This document shows positions 36,956 to 50,940 of a stretch of DNA of 64,000 nt, one piece after another. Each line of letters starts with the position of its first letter. Within the stretch, counting starts at the first letter, position 1. The stretch spans positions 687,653 through 751,652 of the forward strand of contig JXTC01000053.1 of the NCBI GenBank assembly GCA_002914845.1, given 5' to 3'. The notes under the pieces were generated by a model. That model was given only the letters and a program-made list of their open reading frames with translations, ran no database searches and was not told the origin of the DNA. Origin of the DNA: Trema orientale. Its lineage: Eukaryota > Streptophyta > Magnoliopsida > Rosales > Cannabaceae. Made by a program: the position numbers and the translations under genes.

Positions 36956-37731
36956 GGGCCTGTTTGGTTGCAGTGGTGGAATGGTAATAGTAATGGCAAT
37001 CGTAATCAGAATGGAATGAAAAAAGAATGGTAATGTAATTATGTTGTTTGGTTGGAGTGGTGACATCAGTAGCTGAATAGAGATTCTTTTGTTTGGTTAA
37101 CTGTGAAAAGGAATGGAATTAGCTGTACACTTAAGCATAAAATGAATATTTAAAGTATTTTATATCACATTTAGCATTCAATTATTTTGTTACTTAAATT
37201 ATTATTTTATTAAATTATTTTACATTTGGTATTATTTTATTAATTATTATTTATTAATTAAATTATTTTACATTTAGCATTATTTTATTTTATTTTATTA
37301 ATTTATTAATTTATTTTTTTATTTTTGTTATTAATTAAATTATTATTTTATTAAATTATTTTATATTTAGCATTAAATTTTTTATTAATTATTTTTTATT
37401 AGTTAAATTATTATTTTATTAAATTATTTTACATTTAGTATTAAATTATTTTATTAATTAAATTATTATTTTATTAAATTACTTTACATTTAGCATTATT
37501 TCACTTTATTTTATTATTTTATTAATTATTTTTTTATTAATTAAATGGTATTCTATTTCACCTTATTTTACCAAATCTTGAGTGGAATAGAATTCCGTTA
37601 TATTTAGAATTCTGCCATATTTTTTACCAATGGAAAGATTTTTCCTATTTGAACTTTCTAACCAAACCATGGAATTAGATCATTTTAGAATTGTTTCCAT
37701 TCCTTTCCGTTACCCCCAATCAAATATGGCC
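36956..37731. mobile_element. Tourist-like (PIF/Harbinger) MITE, 776 bp
   Basis: The left end GGGCCTGTTTGGTTG and the right end CAATCAAATATGGCC are imperfect inverted repeats, the PIF/Harbinger signature. TTA flanks both ends (36953-36955 and 37732-37734), the expected 3-bp TSD. The centre is a long run of TTATTTTATTAA-type words. Without the element the flanks join into sequence matching the local GGTAACT/AAGTAACTT repeats. Confidence 0.75.
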
Positions 37732-37734
37732 TTA

Positions 37735-39630
37735 AGGTAACTGGTCTAATTACCTCAAGTAACTTGACTGGTTACCTAAAGCGCCTAATCAATTGGTAAA
37801 AGTGATATTTTTATAAATATTTTTTTAAAAATTTTCTTTTAAATAAATCCGGAATTTTTCAAAAAAAATTAAAATACGATATTTTTTATTTATTTATTTT
37901 TTAATTTTAATATATAAATTCAAATTTCCTATTTTACTTATGACGTTTTATCTCTTCAATTTTTTCTCTCCTTATTCTCTAGTTTGAATTTTTTCCTCCT
38001 CACTCTCTCTTGACTTTCTCTTTGCAAATATTATTTTTTTTTTAAATTTATTCTTTTCAATATTTTTTTTTCGCTCGAACACTAGAAATTGTTTAGAAAA
38101 TATTTACTAAACACCTTTAAAAAACAATTTTCATTTTCATATCTGAAAACACAACTTTAAAAATTCATGTCTTTTTTAGGGAGCTTTTTGGTTTTTTTTT
38201 TTTTTTAAAAAAAAAGCATATACTTCAAACTTTTATTAACTCAAATATGTCATATATGGGTCAAATTAGAATCTTTTAAGAGCATATATTGTCTAGCTTG
38301 CCAATCGAAGTGGAAGGTGCTTGACAAAGAATATGAACATATATGTGATGTTATCTTTATCTGGGCATTGCCACCTTTATATCCGTACGAATGGCGGTTT
38401 TTGGCTTAGGTAAGTGTTTATGTATGATTATCAAATTTGCGGTTATGAGCAATTTTTTCGAAAATATAGTTATGCATTCTAGAAGCTCAAACTGAAATTT
38501 TTATTTGCATGCGGCTCTCTTAATTTGTTACATATGTTTAACAGTTTATATTTCTTGATTTATGAATCTTAGCACATTTTCGATCTTATAATGCTAAAAA
38601 CTAAAATGCTCCATATGATTATCTCTGTAATATGTATACTTGTGCACATACTATATGTGTTTGTGGCTTCACTTATATCATAGCTATCTTGGGTCCAAAT
38701 GGTCAAAAACAGGTACAAAAATGACATTTTCTGATAACAAATTCTCCCATTCCGTAATGAATTTTGCTTTCGAAATGCAGTTTAATTTTTTATTATTTAT
38801 TTATTTTTGTTAAGAATAATAGTAATTTCAGATGATGATTCCGAAATCCATGTCTCTTTCTCGAAGAATTATGACTAAAAAAATTGCAGTTATGTGAAGG
38901 TAGATCATTGTTTATTAAAAAAAAAAAAGAAAAAAAAAAAACAAAGATTGGGCTCATTATTATCAGCGAAAGCTTTCAAAAAACTCAAAACTTGATGAAA
39001 AATATTAGATGAAAAGGACATGGATAAGACTATTTGGGCTCTGTTTTCCTTTTTTAGGACTATGTTAATATAATTGCTTTTTAATGACCAAAAGTTGGGA
39101 GTAAGTAGAGTGAGAAAAAACCGGTTTTCAAAATTGCCATTGGTCAAAAGTGAAGAAGTGATAGGTGGGAACATTAAATGGCTGTCATTTTATTTTGCAT
39201 CCTTTTTCTTATATTTTCATTCTCTCTCTATTCTCCTCTCACTCTTTTTCGTGGCTCTCTCTCCAAAACCAGAGCTTGGTTTCCATCTCATGAAGAAGAT
39301 AAGGAATAAGATTAATCTCTCTGTCTCATAATGAATATGAAAGCTTGTTTATTCTCTCTCTCTCTCTCTCTCTCGTTCTTGTTGATGATTTCTCTTTCTC
39401 TCTCTACCTCTATCTTTCTCTGTTTTTTAATAGCCCTTTTATTATTTAATTAAAAAAACTTAGCTGGAAAGAAGTTTGGCATTGATAGGTGGGGAGTTTT
39501 TCAAATTTTGAAGGTAAGTAAATAAGTTTTGTTTAAGAATGGTTTAATAAAAGAGGACCATAATACTGATATGGGTAATAATATGCTAAAAATTACATGT
39601 TTTAGTTTATTTATAATCTTCTTAATATCT
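37735..39630. other. Intergenic sequence
   Basis: No gene was recognised. It contains a (CT)n tract at about 39353-39375 and T/C-rich stretches near 39190-39430. Several small ORFs there are low complexity. Confidence 0.4.
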
Positions 39631-41636
39631 TGTCAATCTCGTTGGTTGACGTATGGTCAAGACTAAATTGACCTTAGGTCAAAATCCTCTTGACTTTTGG
39701 TCAATATGAAACTGACCTTTGAGGTCAATCTAATCTTAACCTATGTTCAAAAAATTTTGACTAGTATCTCATCATTTTGAAGTTATTTCTCCTTCATTCA
39801 TTATGTATCATGGAAGACATTATTCTATCTTAAGATATGATTTTTAAGTTATTTTATGGATATGAAAATTACTCTTCTTACCAATAAATCCTCTTCGTAT
39901 GGAATTCATTTAATTCAGACTCAGTTGTGATAATTTCTGAAATTATAGTTTGAAATAAATCTCAATAACCAGATCAGTGCTAACACGAAAATTTAAACTA
40001 TTTTTCACCTATGGTCAGGATGTTCTTGACTTTAGGTCAGAAAGTTCTTGACTTAGGATAAAAAAGTTCTTGACATAGGGTCAACAAATTATTGACTTGG
40101 GGTTAAGAACTTCCAGACCATAAGTGATGAATTTCTTGACTTAGTTCTTGATTTAGGGTTAAGAAGTTATTAACTTAAAATCAAAACTTTTCTTGACTTT
40201 AAGTCAAGAAGTTCCTGACCTGAGGTCAAGATATTCTTAACCTAAGATCAAAAAGATGTTGACTTAATGAAAAAAAATGGTTAACTTGGAGTCAACAATA
40301 TAACAATATTTTTAGTAGGGGTTATAAAGTGTTGTATGAAACTTAGTCACGATGTTGTATGTGATATGTTTTTAAATTTATAAATTGAAACGTATTGAAC
40401 CCATGTCAGGATTTTCTTGTCGGGGGTCAAAAATTTTGTTATATTTTATTTTCCAATTCATTAATTAGGTCAAGAACATATTGACGTCCATGTCAAAAAT
40501 TTCTTGAATAGAGTTACAATCTCTTTAATCTAAAAGTTGAATATAATTTAATGTGCTTATCATTTTAAGAAATTCTTAACATTGGGTCAAGTAATACTTG
40601 TCTTGAAGTCAAGATTTTTTTGATCTAGAGTCGAGATAGACCTGATATAGAATCAAGTTTTTCTTGACCTAAAGTCAAGATAACCCTGATATAGAGTCAA
40701 GTTTTTCTTGACCTGAAGTAATAAATAATATTTTTATCAAATGCGTTGAATTTCACCGAAACATCTACTGAATAGATGACTTTTGGTAAAATGATAGTCA
40801 TCGAATATACCAAAAAATATAAGTAAAAACTAAATATTGTTTACCAATAACAGAAACCACAAGCCAAAAAAATAAAAAAAGTAATTGTCTGAACCGCAAT
40901 TAAAATAAAGCATTGTCTTTGCTTCTCTAAATTGAGTTACTCCTATCGGTCAGTTTCAGCATAGTCCTTATATATCTGCAATCCATGATAATAAAACTCG
41001 CACACAAACTTATGACATAACTGGCTTGTCGGACATTAGGAACTCAACATATTTGATGACAAATATATCACAGTCCCTGCTGAATAATAGCAAAACATCA
41101 AGTTAAATAAAATAATAACATCAAGTGGAGGTCAAGTGAGACTTAACCCAGGGTCAAACAATCCTTGACCTGGGGTCAAAAACTTTCTAACTCAAGGTCA
41201 AGAACTTCCTGACCCAAGGTCAAAGAGCACTTGACCCAAGATGTCAAGAGTTCTTGACCTCAATCAAATAAATTCAAATAAACAGGAGGTCAAGAATCTT
41301 TTGACCTAATAGTTAAGGGCTTCTTGACCGAGAGGTCATGGAGCTCTTGACATGAGGCTGAGAAGCACTTGATAAGAGTTAAGAAGATTTTGACTAGAGT
41401 CAAGAAATATTTGGCTCAGGTCAGAGATAAGAAGATCTTAACTCCAGTAAATAAGCTCTTAACCAGATCCAAAAAACACTTGGCTCGAGTCCATAACTTC
41501 TGGACTTGGATCAAGAGAAACTTGACTTGAGTCAAGAACTTTCTGACCTCAGGTCAGGATATTCTTGACCTCATAAGAACATTCAACCTCTGAAATATTA
41601 ATTCCATTCAATGAAGTCAAGATAACTTTTTTCCTA
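39631..41636. repeat. Dense array of TTGAC/GTCAA (W-box-like) cores
   Basis: By eye about 49 TTGAC cores occur on either strand in 2.0 kb, against roughly 4 expected by chance in random sequence. Many are paired as palindromes, for example CTTGACTTTAAGTCAAG (40193), CTTGACCTAAAGTCAAG (40653) and CTTGACTTGAGTCAAG (41521). Spacing is often about 25-30 bp, and a local 45-bp tandem unit (CTGATATAGA.TCAAG) is at about 40642-40717. TTGAC(C/T) is the WRKY-binding W-box, so WRKY binding is possible, but a degenerate satellite is the default reading. Confidence 0.75.
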
Positions 41637-41712
41637 ATATTCAATGTCAAAAAATAAGGATTTTCGTATAAATATAAAAAACCAGCCTTTGCTTTTTCAT
41701 ACGTAGCTTCTA

Positions 41713-42130
41713 CTACAATTTTAAATTGGCCGTGTTTTGCTCGGGGATAGTGGGTTTCGGCACTGGAGTATTTACTAGAGACTTAGATGGGGACTTCGTC
41801 TTCTTTCCAGCTGACGACGTGCTTGTAGTTTTTTAAGAGGGCTTCTTAGCTTTGGTTCGACAGGTCATCGCCATTATTAGATTTTTTGGGTTCGTTGAAG
41901 AAAAGAGAAAAGCTTCTTGACGAAAATAGGTGTGAGATTTTTGAGTTTAAATTGAGATGGTTTTTGAATTCAGTTTTATGAGTTTTGTTTTTTTCTGATT
42001 TTAGAGAGAAAATGGAGAGAGAGAGAGAAAAGAAAGAAAATGGTAAAATGGAGAGAGAAATGAGAGAAAATGGAGGCGTGAGAGTTTTACGAGGAAGTGT
42101 GTGAGGCATGTCAAATCTGAATGGGGTCAT
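41713..42130 (-). other. Pyrimidine-rich leader and small Ser/Lys-rich frame
   Basis: On the minus strand a CT-rich stretch (42090-42000) reads like a plant 5' leader. It leads to an ATG at 41874 opening MAMTCRTKAKKPS, a stop at 41833-41835, then KTTSTSSAGKKTKSPSKSL to a TAG at 41713. The composition is protein-like but the frame is short and broken. An overlapping 94-codon ORF (from 42130) is low complexity. This could be the 5' part of a decayed gene or element whose body is the W-box-like array. No family recognised. Confidence 0.25.
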
Positions 42131-42307
42131 GTCAGAAAATAATTAGGCTAAAAGAGGGGCATTATCGTATTTCATACCATGTAGACCCTATTTTTCGGTC
42201 CTAAAAAAACTTATTGAAAAATGTGGTCTTAAGAAAAGACATTTTGGCCCAATTTAGTCCTATCTATGTCTTTTTCTCAAATATCTGTACCATTTAAAAA
42301 ATAGGGG

Positions 42308-42595
42308 CTTATAGAAGTATGACCAAATTTTGGACCCAATTTAAGTAAATATCTATTTGTCAAATGTTATAGCAAAATGTCCGATATATATGTTTATATA
42401 CTAAGTGTAAAATTTTATATATTAAGTACAAAAAATTATATACCCAGTACATTTCAGTATAGTAGCTGAAATTAATAGATAAACATATCTATCCAGTGTA
42501 AAAATATACCTGGATATTTAGCTATAAAATTTAAAAAATAGATATCTACTTGATCAAATTTAAAATATTAGTCATCCACTTAAATTTTTTTTTAA
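42308..42595. mobile_element. Foldback MITE, family copy 1
   Basis: The ends are inverted (left GACCAAATTTTGGACCCAAT, right TTTAAAATATTAGTCATCC on the same strand), with ATATCTATTT inner arms on both sides. A second member in the opposite orientation is at 54468-54714. TSD not determined. Confidence 0.55.
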
Positions 42596-43305
42596 AATAT
42601 GAATGAGCTAGGAAAGGACAGAAAGCAAACTCGATAAGAACTACTATAAAGCCCACGGCCCAATCAGATAATAGAGACGTGCCTGAACGAAGCTCTTTTT
42701 ACATCATTATTGGTTATCCACTATGGGAAAATTGGAATCTTTTTTTTTGGGGGGGGGGGGGATGACAGAGCTACTAAACTAGAAAAAATATTAGCACCAG
42801 TCTAGATATTTTCAATAAGAAGATTGGAATTTCACCCAAAAACAAATAATAATAAGTGAAAAAAAAACCATATTGGAAAATGATTTTGAAAGGACAACAA
42901 AAGAGGCACGTATGGGAAAATATTTATAGAAAAACGAAAAGGAAAATATAAGAACAAATTGTTCCAAAATTGAAATTTGATAAGGGATTTTCTTACTTTT
43001 CTTTTTTTTAATCTTTATTTTTTTTTTTTTTCCCTTTATGAAGTCACACATTAGAATTTTTTTTTTTCGTGGCCTATGTTACAAATTCCGCTATTTAGTT
43101 CAGCCAAAAGAAAAAATTAGAAAAAATCCACTTCTAATGGATAAGTGGGATTCAGAATCAGGTCATTGGACTTCATTCTTTCGATTGATCTTTGTAGATA
43201 ATGTTTGTATAGGACCTCTATTCCTTATGATTTCGTTCTTTTTTGGCCGCTTGTTGGTCACATTGTAACTCGCATCTCATCTCATCTCTTTTTCTTTTTT
43301 CTTTT
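42596..43305. other. Intergenic sequence
   Basis: AT-rich, with a G10 run at about 42751-42761. Nothing recognised. Confidence 0.35.
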
Positions 43306-43548
43306 CTTCCTTAAAATAATTTTATCTTTAAAATCTTCCAACCAAAAACACACAAAAGAAAAAGAGCTTGTTTTAACACTTCTTTGCTTCCTTAAAATAA
43401 TTTTATCTTTAAAATCCTCCAACCAAAAACACACAAAAGAAAAAGAGCTTGTTTTAACACTTCTCTGCTTCCTTAAACTAATTTTATCTTTAAAATCCTC
43501 CAACCAAAAACACACAAAAGAAAAAGAGCTTGTTTTAACACTTTAAAT
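43306..43548 (+). repeat. Three-copy 81-bp minisatellite
   Basis: Units start at 43306, 43387 and 43468 (CTTCCTTAAA...), with only a few differences. Because 81 is a multiple of 3, open frames run through on both strands and mimic a repeat protein. The codons are low complexity and there is no start context, so it is not annotated as a gene. Confidence 0.9.
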
Positions 43549-44180
43549 ATTTTATGAACTATAAATTTCGTTTTAGAAAAAGAAAAAAAAAAAAAAGGAA
43601 ATCACAACTTTTATAGTTTTTTCTATATGTGGTGCTTGTTTGCTTCTCCACTAGAATTTTCAGGTGAAGTCGTCAATACCCATATCCCATTAAAGTCCGA
43701 GTAATGGCCACCGACCAATGATCAAATTTGGTGACCCACTTGTTTGAATGAGATCAAAAATAAATATCCGACATGGTACAAGTAAACTTACTACGCTTCT
43801 TTTATTATGCATGGTGAAAACATTAGAAAAATAAAATATTGAAATCCAATTTATTTACCAATGATGGGATTATTCTGATTTGTGTAGACAAAAAGTTATT
43901 CATCCCTCTAAATCTGAAAGACGTAGTGCATTTTACATGCTTAAATTTCAATACTACACACTAATAAAAACATGGACCCGTTAGTATTTAATTTAATAAA
44001 CGCAAGTGTCCTTAGCTTTGTTCCTCAGTTTTACCATCCCATTTCTTGTGTTTAGTAATTAATTTGGATTTCCCATCATGCCCTCCCACTTTTTTTTTTT
44101 TTTTTATAAACCCCTCCCACATTATTTTTGTATTTTTGTCCACATATTAATAAATCTGTCAAACCAAACCAATGAAGCTC
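43549..44180. other. Intergenic sequence
   Basis: No gene or repeat seen. Confidence 0.35.
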
Positions 44181-44199
44181 CCCACATCCTGCAAGTGAG

Positions 44200-44635
44200 G
44201 ACATGGCGAGTGGGCCATCCCGACTTCAAGTGCAGCAAGCAAACTTACAAGTGGACAGATAGGGTGGGCCCAGCCCATTATGGCCCATACTGGAACTGTA
44301 GATTTCAGACTCTCCAAACTTCTCTCGATCAGAAATTCAAAAGAGACTTCCATGTGCCTTTAGCTCTGAGTCGAACACAGATCAGTGGGATGGGCTTTGA
44401 GATCGACGAGCTTGGATGCTTGCGTGTTATCTCTATTTTAACAGGGAAGCTGAGAAAGACCAGCTTGAGGGAACTCCCAACCTGCTCACGTTTCACTATT
44501 TTGGAAGTTTGAAACTTTTTTGAGTGTCTTTACTTAGTGGCGTGTGGGCCCATTTTACCCCATGGATGACGGATGGATAGCTTGTGGGCTCATACTTTAA
44601 CATGGGGGACCGGCCCAAGCCAGCCCCCACTTGTA
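44200..44635. promoter_or_regulatory. Cluster of TGGGCC/TGGGCT (site II-like) words
   Basis: At least eight TGGGCC, TGGGCT or reverse-complement words lie in about 430 bp (for example near 44209, 44266-44288, 44390, 44545, 44587 and 44611). The patch is also less AT-rich than its surroundings. Site II elements bind TCP factors in promoters of growth-related genes. No adjacent gene is visible, so a relic promoter or chance composition is equally likely. Confidence 0.3.
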
Positions 44636-46931
44636 TAGATTCTGCTTCGCAAGTATCATGGCTTTTGTTCTTTTCGAATTTAATATTTGAGGATCAAGTT
44701 GCATCTTCTTTGGGGCCTTTTTATATCCTCCGTTTAGAATCTTTCACTCACCTTTTTTTTTTCTTTTTTCCCTTTAATTGTTTTAGTTTGTTAAAAAATG
44801 ATTTATCTTCTTTTATATTCAATAATAAAAATTAAAAAAAATACGTATCTTGTTTTATAAGAATTATTAGAGATAAGAAAGATATCGTTCTCTGATTTGA
44901 TGGGATGACCGGTGACCCAATAGGAAATTGAGATGCAATTCATGCAGATGAACTGTTGGACTCAAACATAATTCAGTCTATGACCTTATCAATTTTTTTA
45001 ATGCCGTTGCTTGTTCCAAAAAGGATCTCAAGAGAGATATGTGGTTCATCTCGGTTATTGGCTATGCGTGGTGGTAAGATGGAAACGGGAAATAAATGTA
45101 GTAAGGTAAAAGTGAGGGAAAATAGAAAAAATGATAGTTTTTTTTTTTTTTCTGAAAAGAAAAATGATTATTTGGTAAGAAGGAAAAGAAAGAAGAAGAG
45201 AAAATGGAAGAGAAATAAGAGGGGAAAAATTGAGGTATATCCCACAAAATTTGTTCCCTTCAAATTGGAGGGAAAGGAGAAAGAAAAAAAAACTTTAACT
45301 AATGAAAAAAGTGAAATTACCAAATTACTTTTATATACTAATTTTTAAAATCACTATATTAAGAATAAAATAGTCTTTCTCTCCCTCATACTCTTTCTTT
45401 TCTTTCCTACATACAAAACAATTTTAGCAGAAAGATATTTTCTTTTCCATCTTATATTTTTTCTTTCCTTCATATTTTCTTTTCTATTACCAAATATAGC
45501 AATGACCCAAAAATACTCCTAGTCTTGTAAATTTCTCAAATTGGCCCAGCTAAAGTAAGAAACTAATTTTAGTCAAACATCAAACAGTGATAGAATAAAT
45601 TCTTAACATAAATTTTAAATGTAAGACTCAATAATACCAAAGATTGCAACTTTATAATAATCCTTCCCTATGTGAAGGCTTGAGTCATCCTAGATTTAGA
45701 TTTTGAATGTTTTGTCCCACCTGATTATAGATCTATAAGAGTTTTATTTGTTTTCTTTATTTTCATGCAGTTTTCCATTGCTATCTTTTAGATTTGAGAT
45801 TTTTTAGTTTAAATCTTGAAGATTTTATGAGATCCAAGATCGATACATTCAAAAGATTCGCCACAGTACCTGGTGGCACTGTTGGGACGAAGCCAAGAAT
45901 TTAATCTAGTGAGGGCTAAAATTATATTTATTTTCTCTACTTTTAAGTGGGGATTTTGTATATAATTTAAGTTAAAAAACTATAAATACGTGTAAATAAT
46001 TAGATTTTCTTGAAAGGCAAATAAAATTGACCACACTCAAGCTCCTATTAGGGATTATGTTCATCTGTCCTTGAGTGGCGAAAGATAATTTTGAAGAACG
46101 AAGAGACATATCTCATAAAACTCTAACTATTCTCCTTGGTGAGTTTTATATTTCCTCCCATATCTTTATTGTATCAAGTTATTATACTGAACTAATTTTT
46201 TATTAAATGAACATGTCAATTTATTCCAAAAAAAAAAAAAACATAGTAAATGAGTTGTCATCTATTCTAAAAATAAAAATAAAGTCGTGATCTAATGGGA
46301 GGAGGAAAACGACTATTTCATATATATAACTTTCTTCCCGAGGAGACAATTAGATGATACTACATAAACTATCCTCATTTCGGTATGCCCATTTTTTTCA
46401 TGACAAAATTATAATTGTGACATCACGCACTTAGAATAATGAAATATCAACTACTACCAAAATATCTTCTTCTCTTTTCTTTATCAAGTAACCATTAAAT
46501 TGTCTTAAATTTGCTTACTCTGAGAAAATTTAATGTCTTTTATTGCTTATCCTAACATTAGGACGTAACAAATTCTCTGTCGAATTTTCTACGAAGAAAT
46601 AAGCTAACTACCGCCTACCAAAATGTCGTTCTCACGGGGGCGACTACGTGCCTTATGTGGTTTGTTTTGCATGTTCATATATACAACATCTACCGTTTAT
46701 TCAGGAAATGATAAAGTTAAAAAAAATGAAAAACGAAAAATTTACCCTCTATCTATCTCTTTTTTTAAAATATATATATCACTGTATATAATATAAATTA
46801 TATTATTGACCAGCATCAATTTGTAGGTTACGTGCTAAATTTAAAGTCTTCATATTTTAAAAGGTTAAACTTAAAGTTTCTAGCAAAGAAAGGGACACAA
46901 TCATATATATATATATATATACTCTCTTTTC
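44636..46931. other. Intergenic sequence
   Basis: AT-rich with A/G-rich and T-rich tracts. The stretch near 45790-45870 (GATCCAAGATCGATAC, AAAGATTCG) loosely resembles part of the retroposon at 22370-22971. No gene supported. Confidence 0.35.
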
Positions 46932-46941
46932 TTTTTTTTTT

Positions 46942-47889
46942 ACTTAATGGTACCATTGGTCTCCAACCTATTCCCACTTTGACATATTGATCCTTAACTT
47001 TTTTTTGTGGCATTTAAGTACTAAACGTTTCTCTTTTTGGCATCATTGGTCTTTTTGGTATTTTCCATCTTAGATTCTGTTAAAATTTATTTGAATGAGA
47101 GAAATTTTGCACCAATAATCTCGATTTTTCAATTGTTTAACAATTTAGTCCTTAATTTTTTATTTTTTTTTTTGCATTCATATTTCCGATTAATAATATT
47201 GCATCTGCCAATTTTTAAGAAAATTAAAATTTAAAGATCGATATAAAATAAACAGTTCATGTAAAAACTAAATTCAAAAAAGCAAAAAAAAAATTATACT
47301 AATAAACCTTAGTTTATGTCAAATTATAGTAACTTTATTAATAAAATCAAACTATAGTAACTTTATAAATAAAAAATAATTATTTTACTATTTTTAAAAT
47401 AAAAAAAATTTCACATACACACTTTTATACTTGTCAAATCTGACTGAAAATTTACTATATTCATTAAATATTTATGTAATTATGAATGGTTATTCTAAAA
47501 AATTATTTAACTATTTGTAGGAAATGAGCCTGAAAAATTTTATAGTTCCATTAAATATTCATTTCTTTATGTTATTGCATCTGTCAATCTTTCGGAAAAT
47601 TAATTTTTTAGAATTTTAATTTTCCAAAAGATTGGTTGATGCAATATTGTTAATCAGAAATATGAAAAAAAAAAATAGGTACCAAAATTGTTAAACAATT
47701 GAAAAATCGAGATTAATGGTACAAAATTTTTCTCATTCAAATGAATTTTAACAGAATCTTGGATGAAATATGCCAAAAGGACCAATAGTGCCAAAAAGAT
47801 AAGCGTTTAGTACTTAAATGCCATAAAAAAGGTTGAGGACTAATATGCCAAAATGATAATAGGTTAGGAACCAATGGTGTCATTAACTC
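46942..47889. mobile_element. Long-TIR foldback element, about 950 bp
   Basis: Inverted arms of about 285 bp (46942-47228 and 47605-47889). Examples of matched blocks are GGCATTTAAGTACTAAACG, ATTCTGTTAAAATT and TCTCGATTTTTCAATTGTTT. Runs of at least 9 T lie on both sides, fitting a 9-bp TSD in a T tract (Mutator-like). The interior has no transposase. Confidence 0.75.
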
Positions 47890-48391
47890 TTTTTTTTTTC
47901 GGGATAATATCACCTGGGGTCCTCATTCTTCATTTGGCATATCACTTGAGTCCCTATTCTTTGTTTTGTAGCTTTTAAATTCCCAAACTTTTTGTTTTTG
48001 TAATACGTTAATCGTTTTCCTCATTCTTTTTATTTTAGCCATGAAGTCACATGTGAATTGTACATGATCTAATTAGCAAGGGTATACGACGAACTTAAAA
48101 TTTTAGGATGCTTGGCTTTACTTCTTCCTAGAAGAAAAAGATGCATTATTCTTCGAGATCAAAAAAGAAATGCTTGGGTCAATTGTCTCTTAGAATTTCG
48201 ATTTAATACTAAGGATTTTTCGTCTCTATTCAAATTTTTTCTTAATAAAAGTATTCTTAGATGATGGAATTGCTTGCCTACTTATTTCACTGGTGTGGAA
48301 AGTGCAATTGTTTTTTAGAATGACTATGCATATTAATCCTAACGTGTGTATATCCTGGCATGAAAGTTGCTTGTTTGAAGTAGCTGAAGAA

Positions 48392-50940
48392 AGGCAGATA
48401 TGGACTAATGATGTTGAAAATACCTTGGTGGCTCAGGAACTACTGCATACTTTGAGAACAAAGAAAGGCAAACATGGACTAATAATATTGAAACTAGATA
48501 TGGAGAAAGCTTATGATCGTATGGAGTGGCCTTTTGTTAGGACTGTCCTTCTCAATTTTGGATTCCCAAGCCCTTTTGTTGATAGAATAATGACTTGCCT
48601 TTCCACTCCAGCCTCTAAGATCCTCCTAAACGGGTCACCTTATTGTAGTATTCCTTTGGAGAGAGGATTGCATCAAGGAGATCCTCTATCCCCTTATATT
48701 TTTATCCTGTACAGTGAGATTCTTACGAGATTGTTAGCTAGGGAAGAGAAAAGTGGCCGCCTTCATGGTATCAAGCTTTCTCGAACAAGCCTGGGTATCA
48801 CCCACTTAGCTTTTGCAGATGACACCCGGCTATTTAGAAGAGCTACTAGAAGGGAAGCCACTATTCTACAGGACTGTGTGAATACTTACTGCACTTGGTC
48901 AAATAAATCGATAAACTAAAGCAAATCTAGAACCATTTTCAATCAGAATTTACGAGGACAAAAAGGTCAGGAACTCAATTAGCTTCTAGGCTTTCGGAGC
49001 CTAACTGGGACTAGAAACTATTTTGGCTTACCTTTCGCATTCTTGGAAAGGAAAACAAGTAATCTTAACTATATGGTACAAAGAGTCCATTTTAGACTTG
49101 CTTCATGGAAGGCTCATGTTTTCTTGCGTGCTGATAGAATAGTTCTGGCCAAATCTATGGCTATGGCCATCCCTGCTTACTCCTTAATGTCCATTCTGAT
49201 CCCTAAAGCTATCTGCTCTAAACTGGATTCTAGTATCTGTGACTTTTGGTGGGGTAACAAAGAAGGCAGAGGATTATATCTTAAAAGCTAGAAGGATTGT
49301 TGTTTACCTAAATCTTGGGGTGGCATGGGCTTTAGAAAAATAAAAGTAATTAATGAGGTATTTTTGGCCAAATTGGCTTGGAAGATTCTCTACAATCAAG
49401 GTGGTTGTAAATTCCTATGGCAATAAGTAGCTGAAGAAAAGTATTTGAAAGGACAAGATATATGGCTACTTAAGCCAAAACGATCTGATCCGTATATTTA
49501 GAAAGCTATTTTGAAAAGCATGGGTATTATTGAGTTGGATGCATGTCGTGTCATCAATACAAACCACTACATTATTACATGGCTTGACCCTTGGATTCCT
49601 TCGCTACCAGGTTTCAAACCGATCCCACATGCTGGGTCTAGCGGCTAATGATCTATTATCCCTGTCAGATAGGTGGAACGTGACTTTTTCGAAGGATTGT
49701 TTCAATAAAGTTTCTGTTTCAGCTATCCTAAAGATTATAATTTCAAACGCTCTTCAATGTAATGAAGCCAGATGGTTTTGGGCCGCCTCTTCCTCGGGTT
49801 GTTTCACAATTAAGAATGCTTATAACAGACTTATTCAAGTACGGCTCCCTGGCCCTTACTCAGCCCAGCACAATCTTTGGAAGTGTCTTTGGAAGTCTCG
49901 GTTGCATCCTAGGCATCATCTTCTATGGTGGAGAATCCTCAATGACGCTCTTCCTACGAGAGTTCGATTGGCTTCTATCCTCCAGCTAGAGGAAGCGAAA
50001 TGTCCATTATGTGGTTTGATAGAGGAGACCACCATCCATTTATTTTGGGACTGTCCAATATCTAAAATCCTGTGGTTCACCTCTAGTTAGGAAATCAAAT
50101 GTGATAACTTCCATTTTCAAGGAGTGGAGGACTGGTTTGACAAAGTCTTTAAAGCAACAATAGTGCCAAGAGAGCAAGTGGACTTCTTTTTATTTCTGAT
50201 TTTCACTTCGGTGTGTATAGATACCATTTGGTAGGAGAGAAATCAGATTGTGCATGATGGTGTGCCTAAACCCTTTCTAGAATTAATCAAAGGTGTGCAT
50301 TGGGCTTTTAAAAGCACAGGCTGCTGCATTGGAAGTGCAACCTGGGAGAGGTATCTGGCATCCATCAGTATGGACACCCCTCTTCCTAAGTGGTACAAAA
50401 TTAACTCTGATGTTGCGGTAAGAGGGGATTATTATATCTGCTCGGCTGTGGGAAGGGATAATTAGGGAGTAATTCTATTTGCCACAACAACTCGAATTAA
50501 TGTGACTGAACCTAGGGTAGTGAAAGCCTTAGCCTTGAAGGAGGGATTATTTCAAGTCAAACTAAGAAACCTGTAGCCTACTGTACTGGAGTCTGAATGT
50601 CAGGAACTCATCTCAACTCTCTAAGGATCCTCACAACCAGCTTGGAACATCTGCTCAATTGTGGTGGAAATATTACTGATGGTTAGATGCGTTGGAGTAG
50701 TTGAATTCCCCTATACCCCGTGCTCAACGAATTATTTGGCTCATAATCTTGCTAAATGGGCCGACAGACATAATGTACTTGGTGTTTTGGATCTCAATTC
50801 TATACCTGACTTTGTCTATAATGATTTTACTCGTCCCGACTCTATTTTAGGGGAGAGATTTTCTCCCCCTCTCTGTTTTGGTGGCTCTGCCCTTGCTTTG
50901 CTTTCGGGCATTTTTAATGAATCTCATATTAACCCCCCAA
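48392..50940 (+). pseudogene. LINE reverse transcriptase, zf-RVT and RNase H remnant
   Basis: RT motifs in order: ILKLDMEKAYDRMEWPFV (about 48490), GSPYCSIPLERGLHQGDPLS (about 48638), and the active site FADDTRLF (about 48812), where L1 elements have FADD. Next come the thumb-like LASWKAHVFLRADRIVLAKS (about 49098), the zinc-binding zf-RVT WRILNDALPTRVRL ... CPLCG ... ETTIHLFWDC (about 49930-50060) and an RNase H remnant WYKINSDVAVRGDYY (about 50390). There are several stops and at least one frameshift between about 49291 and 49650. This is the L1-clade layout that includes RNase H. Confidence 0.85.
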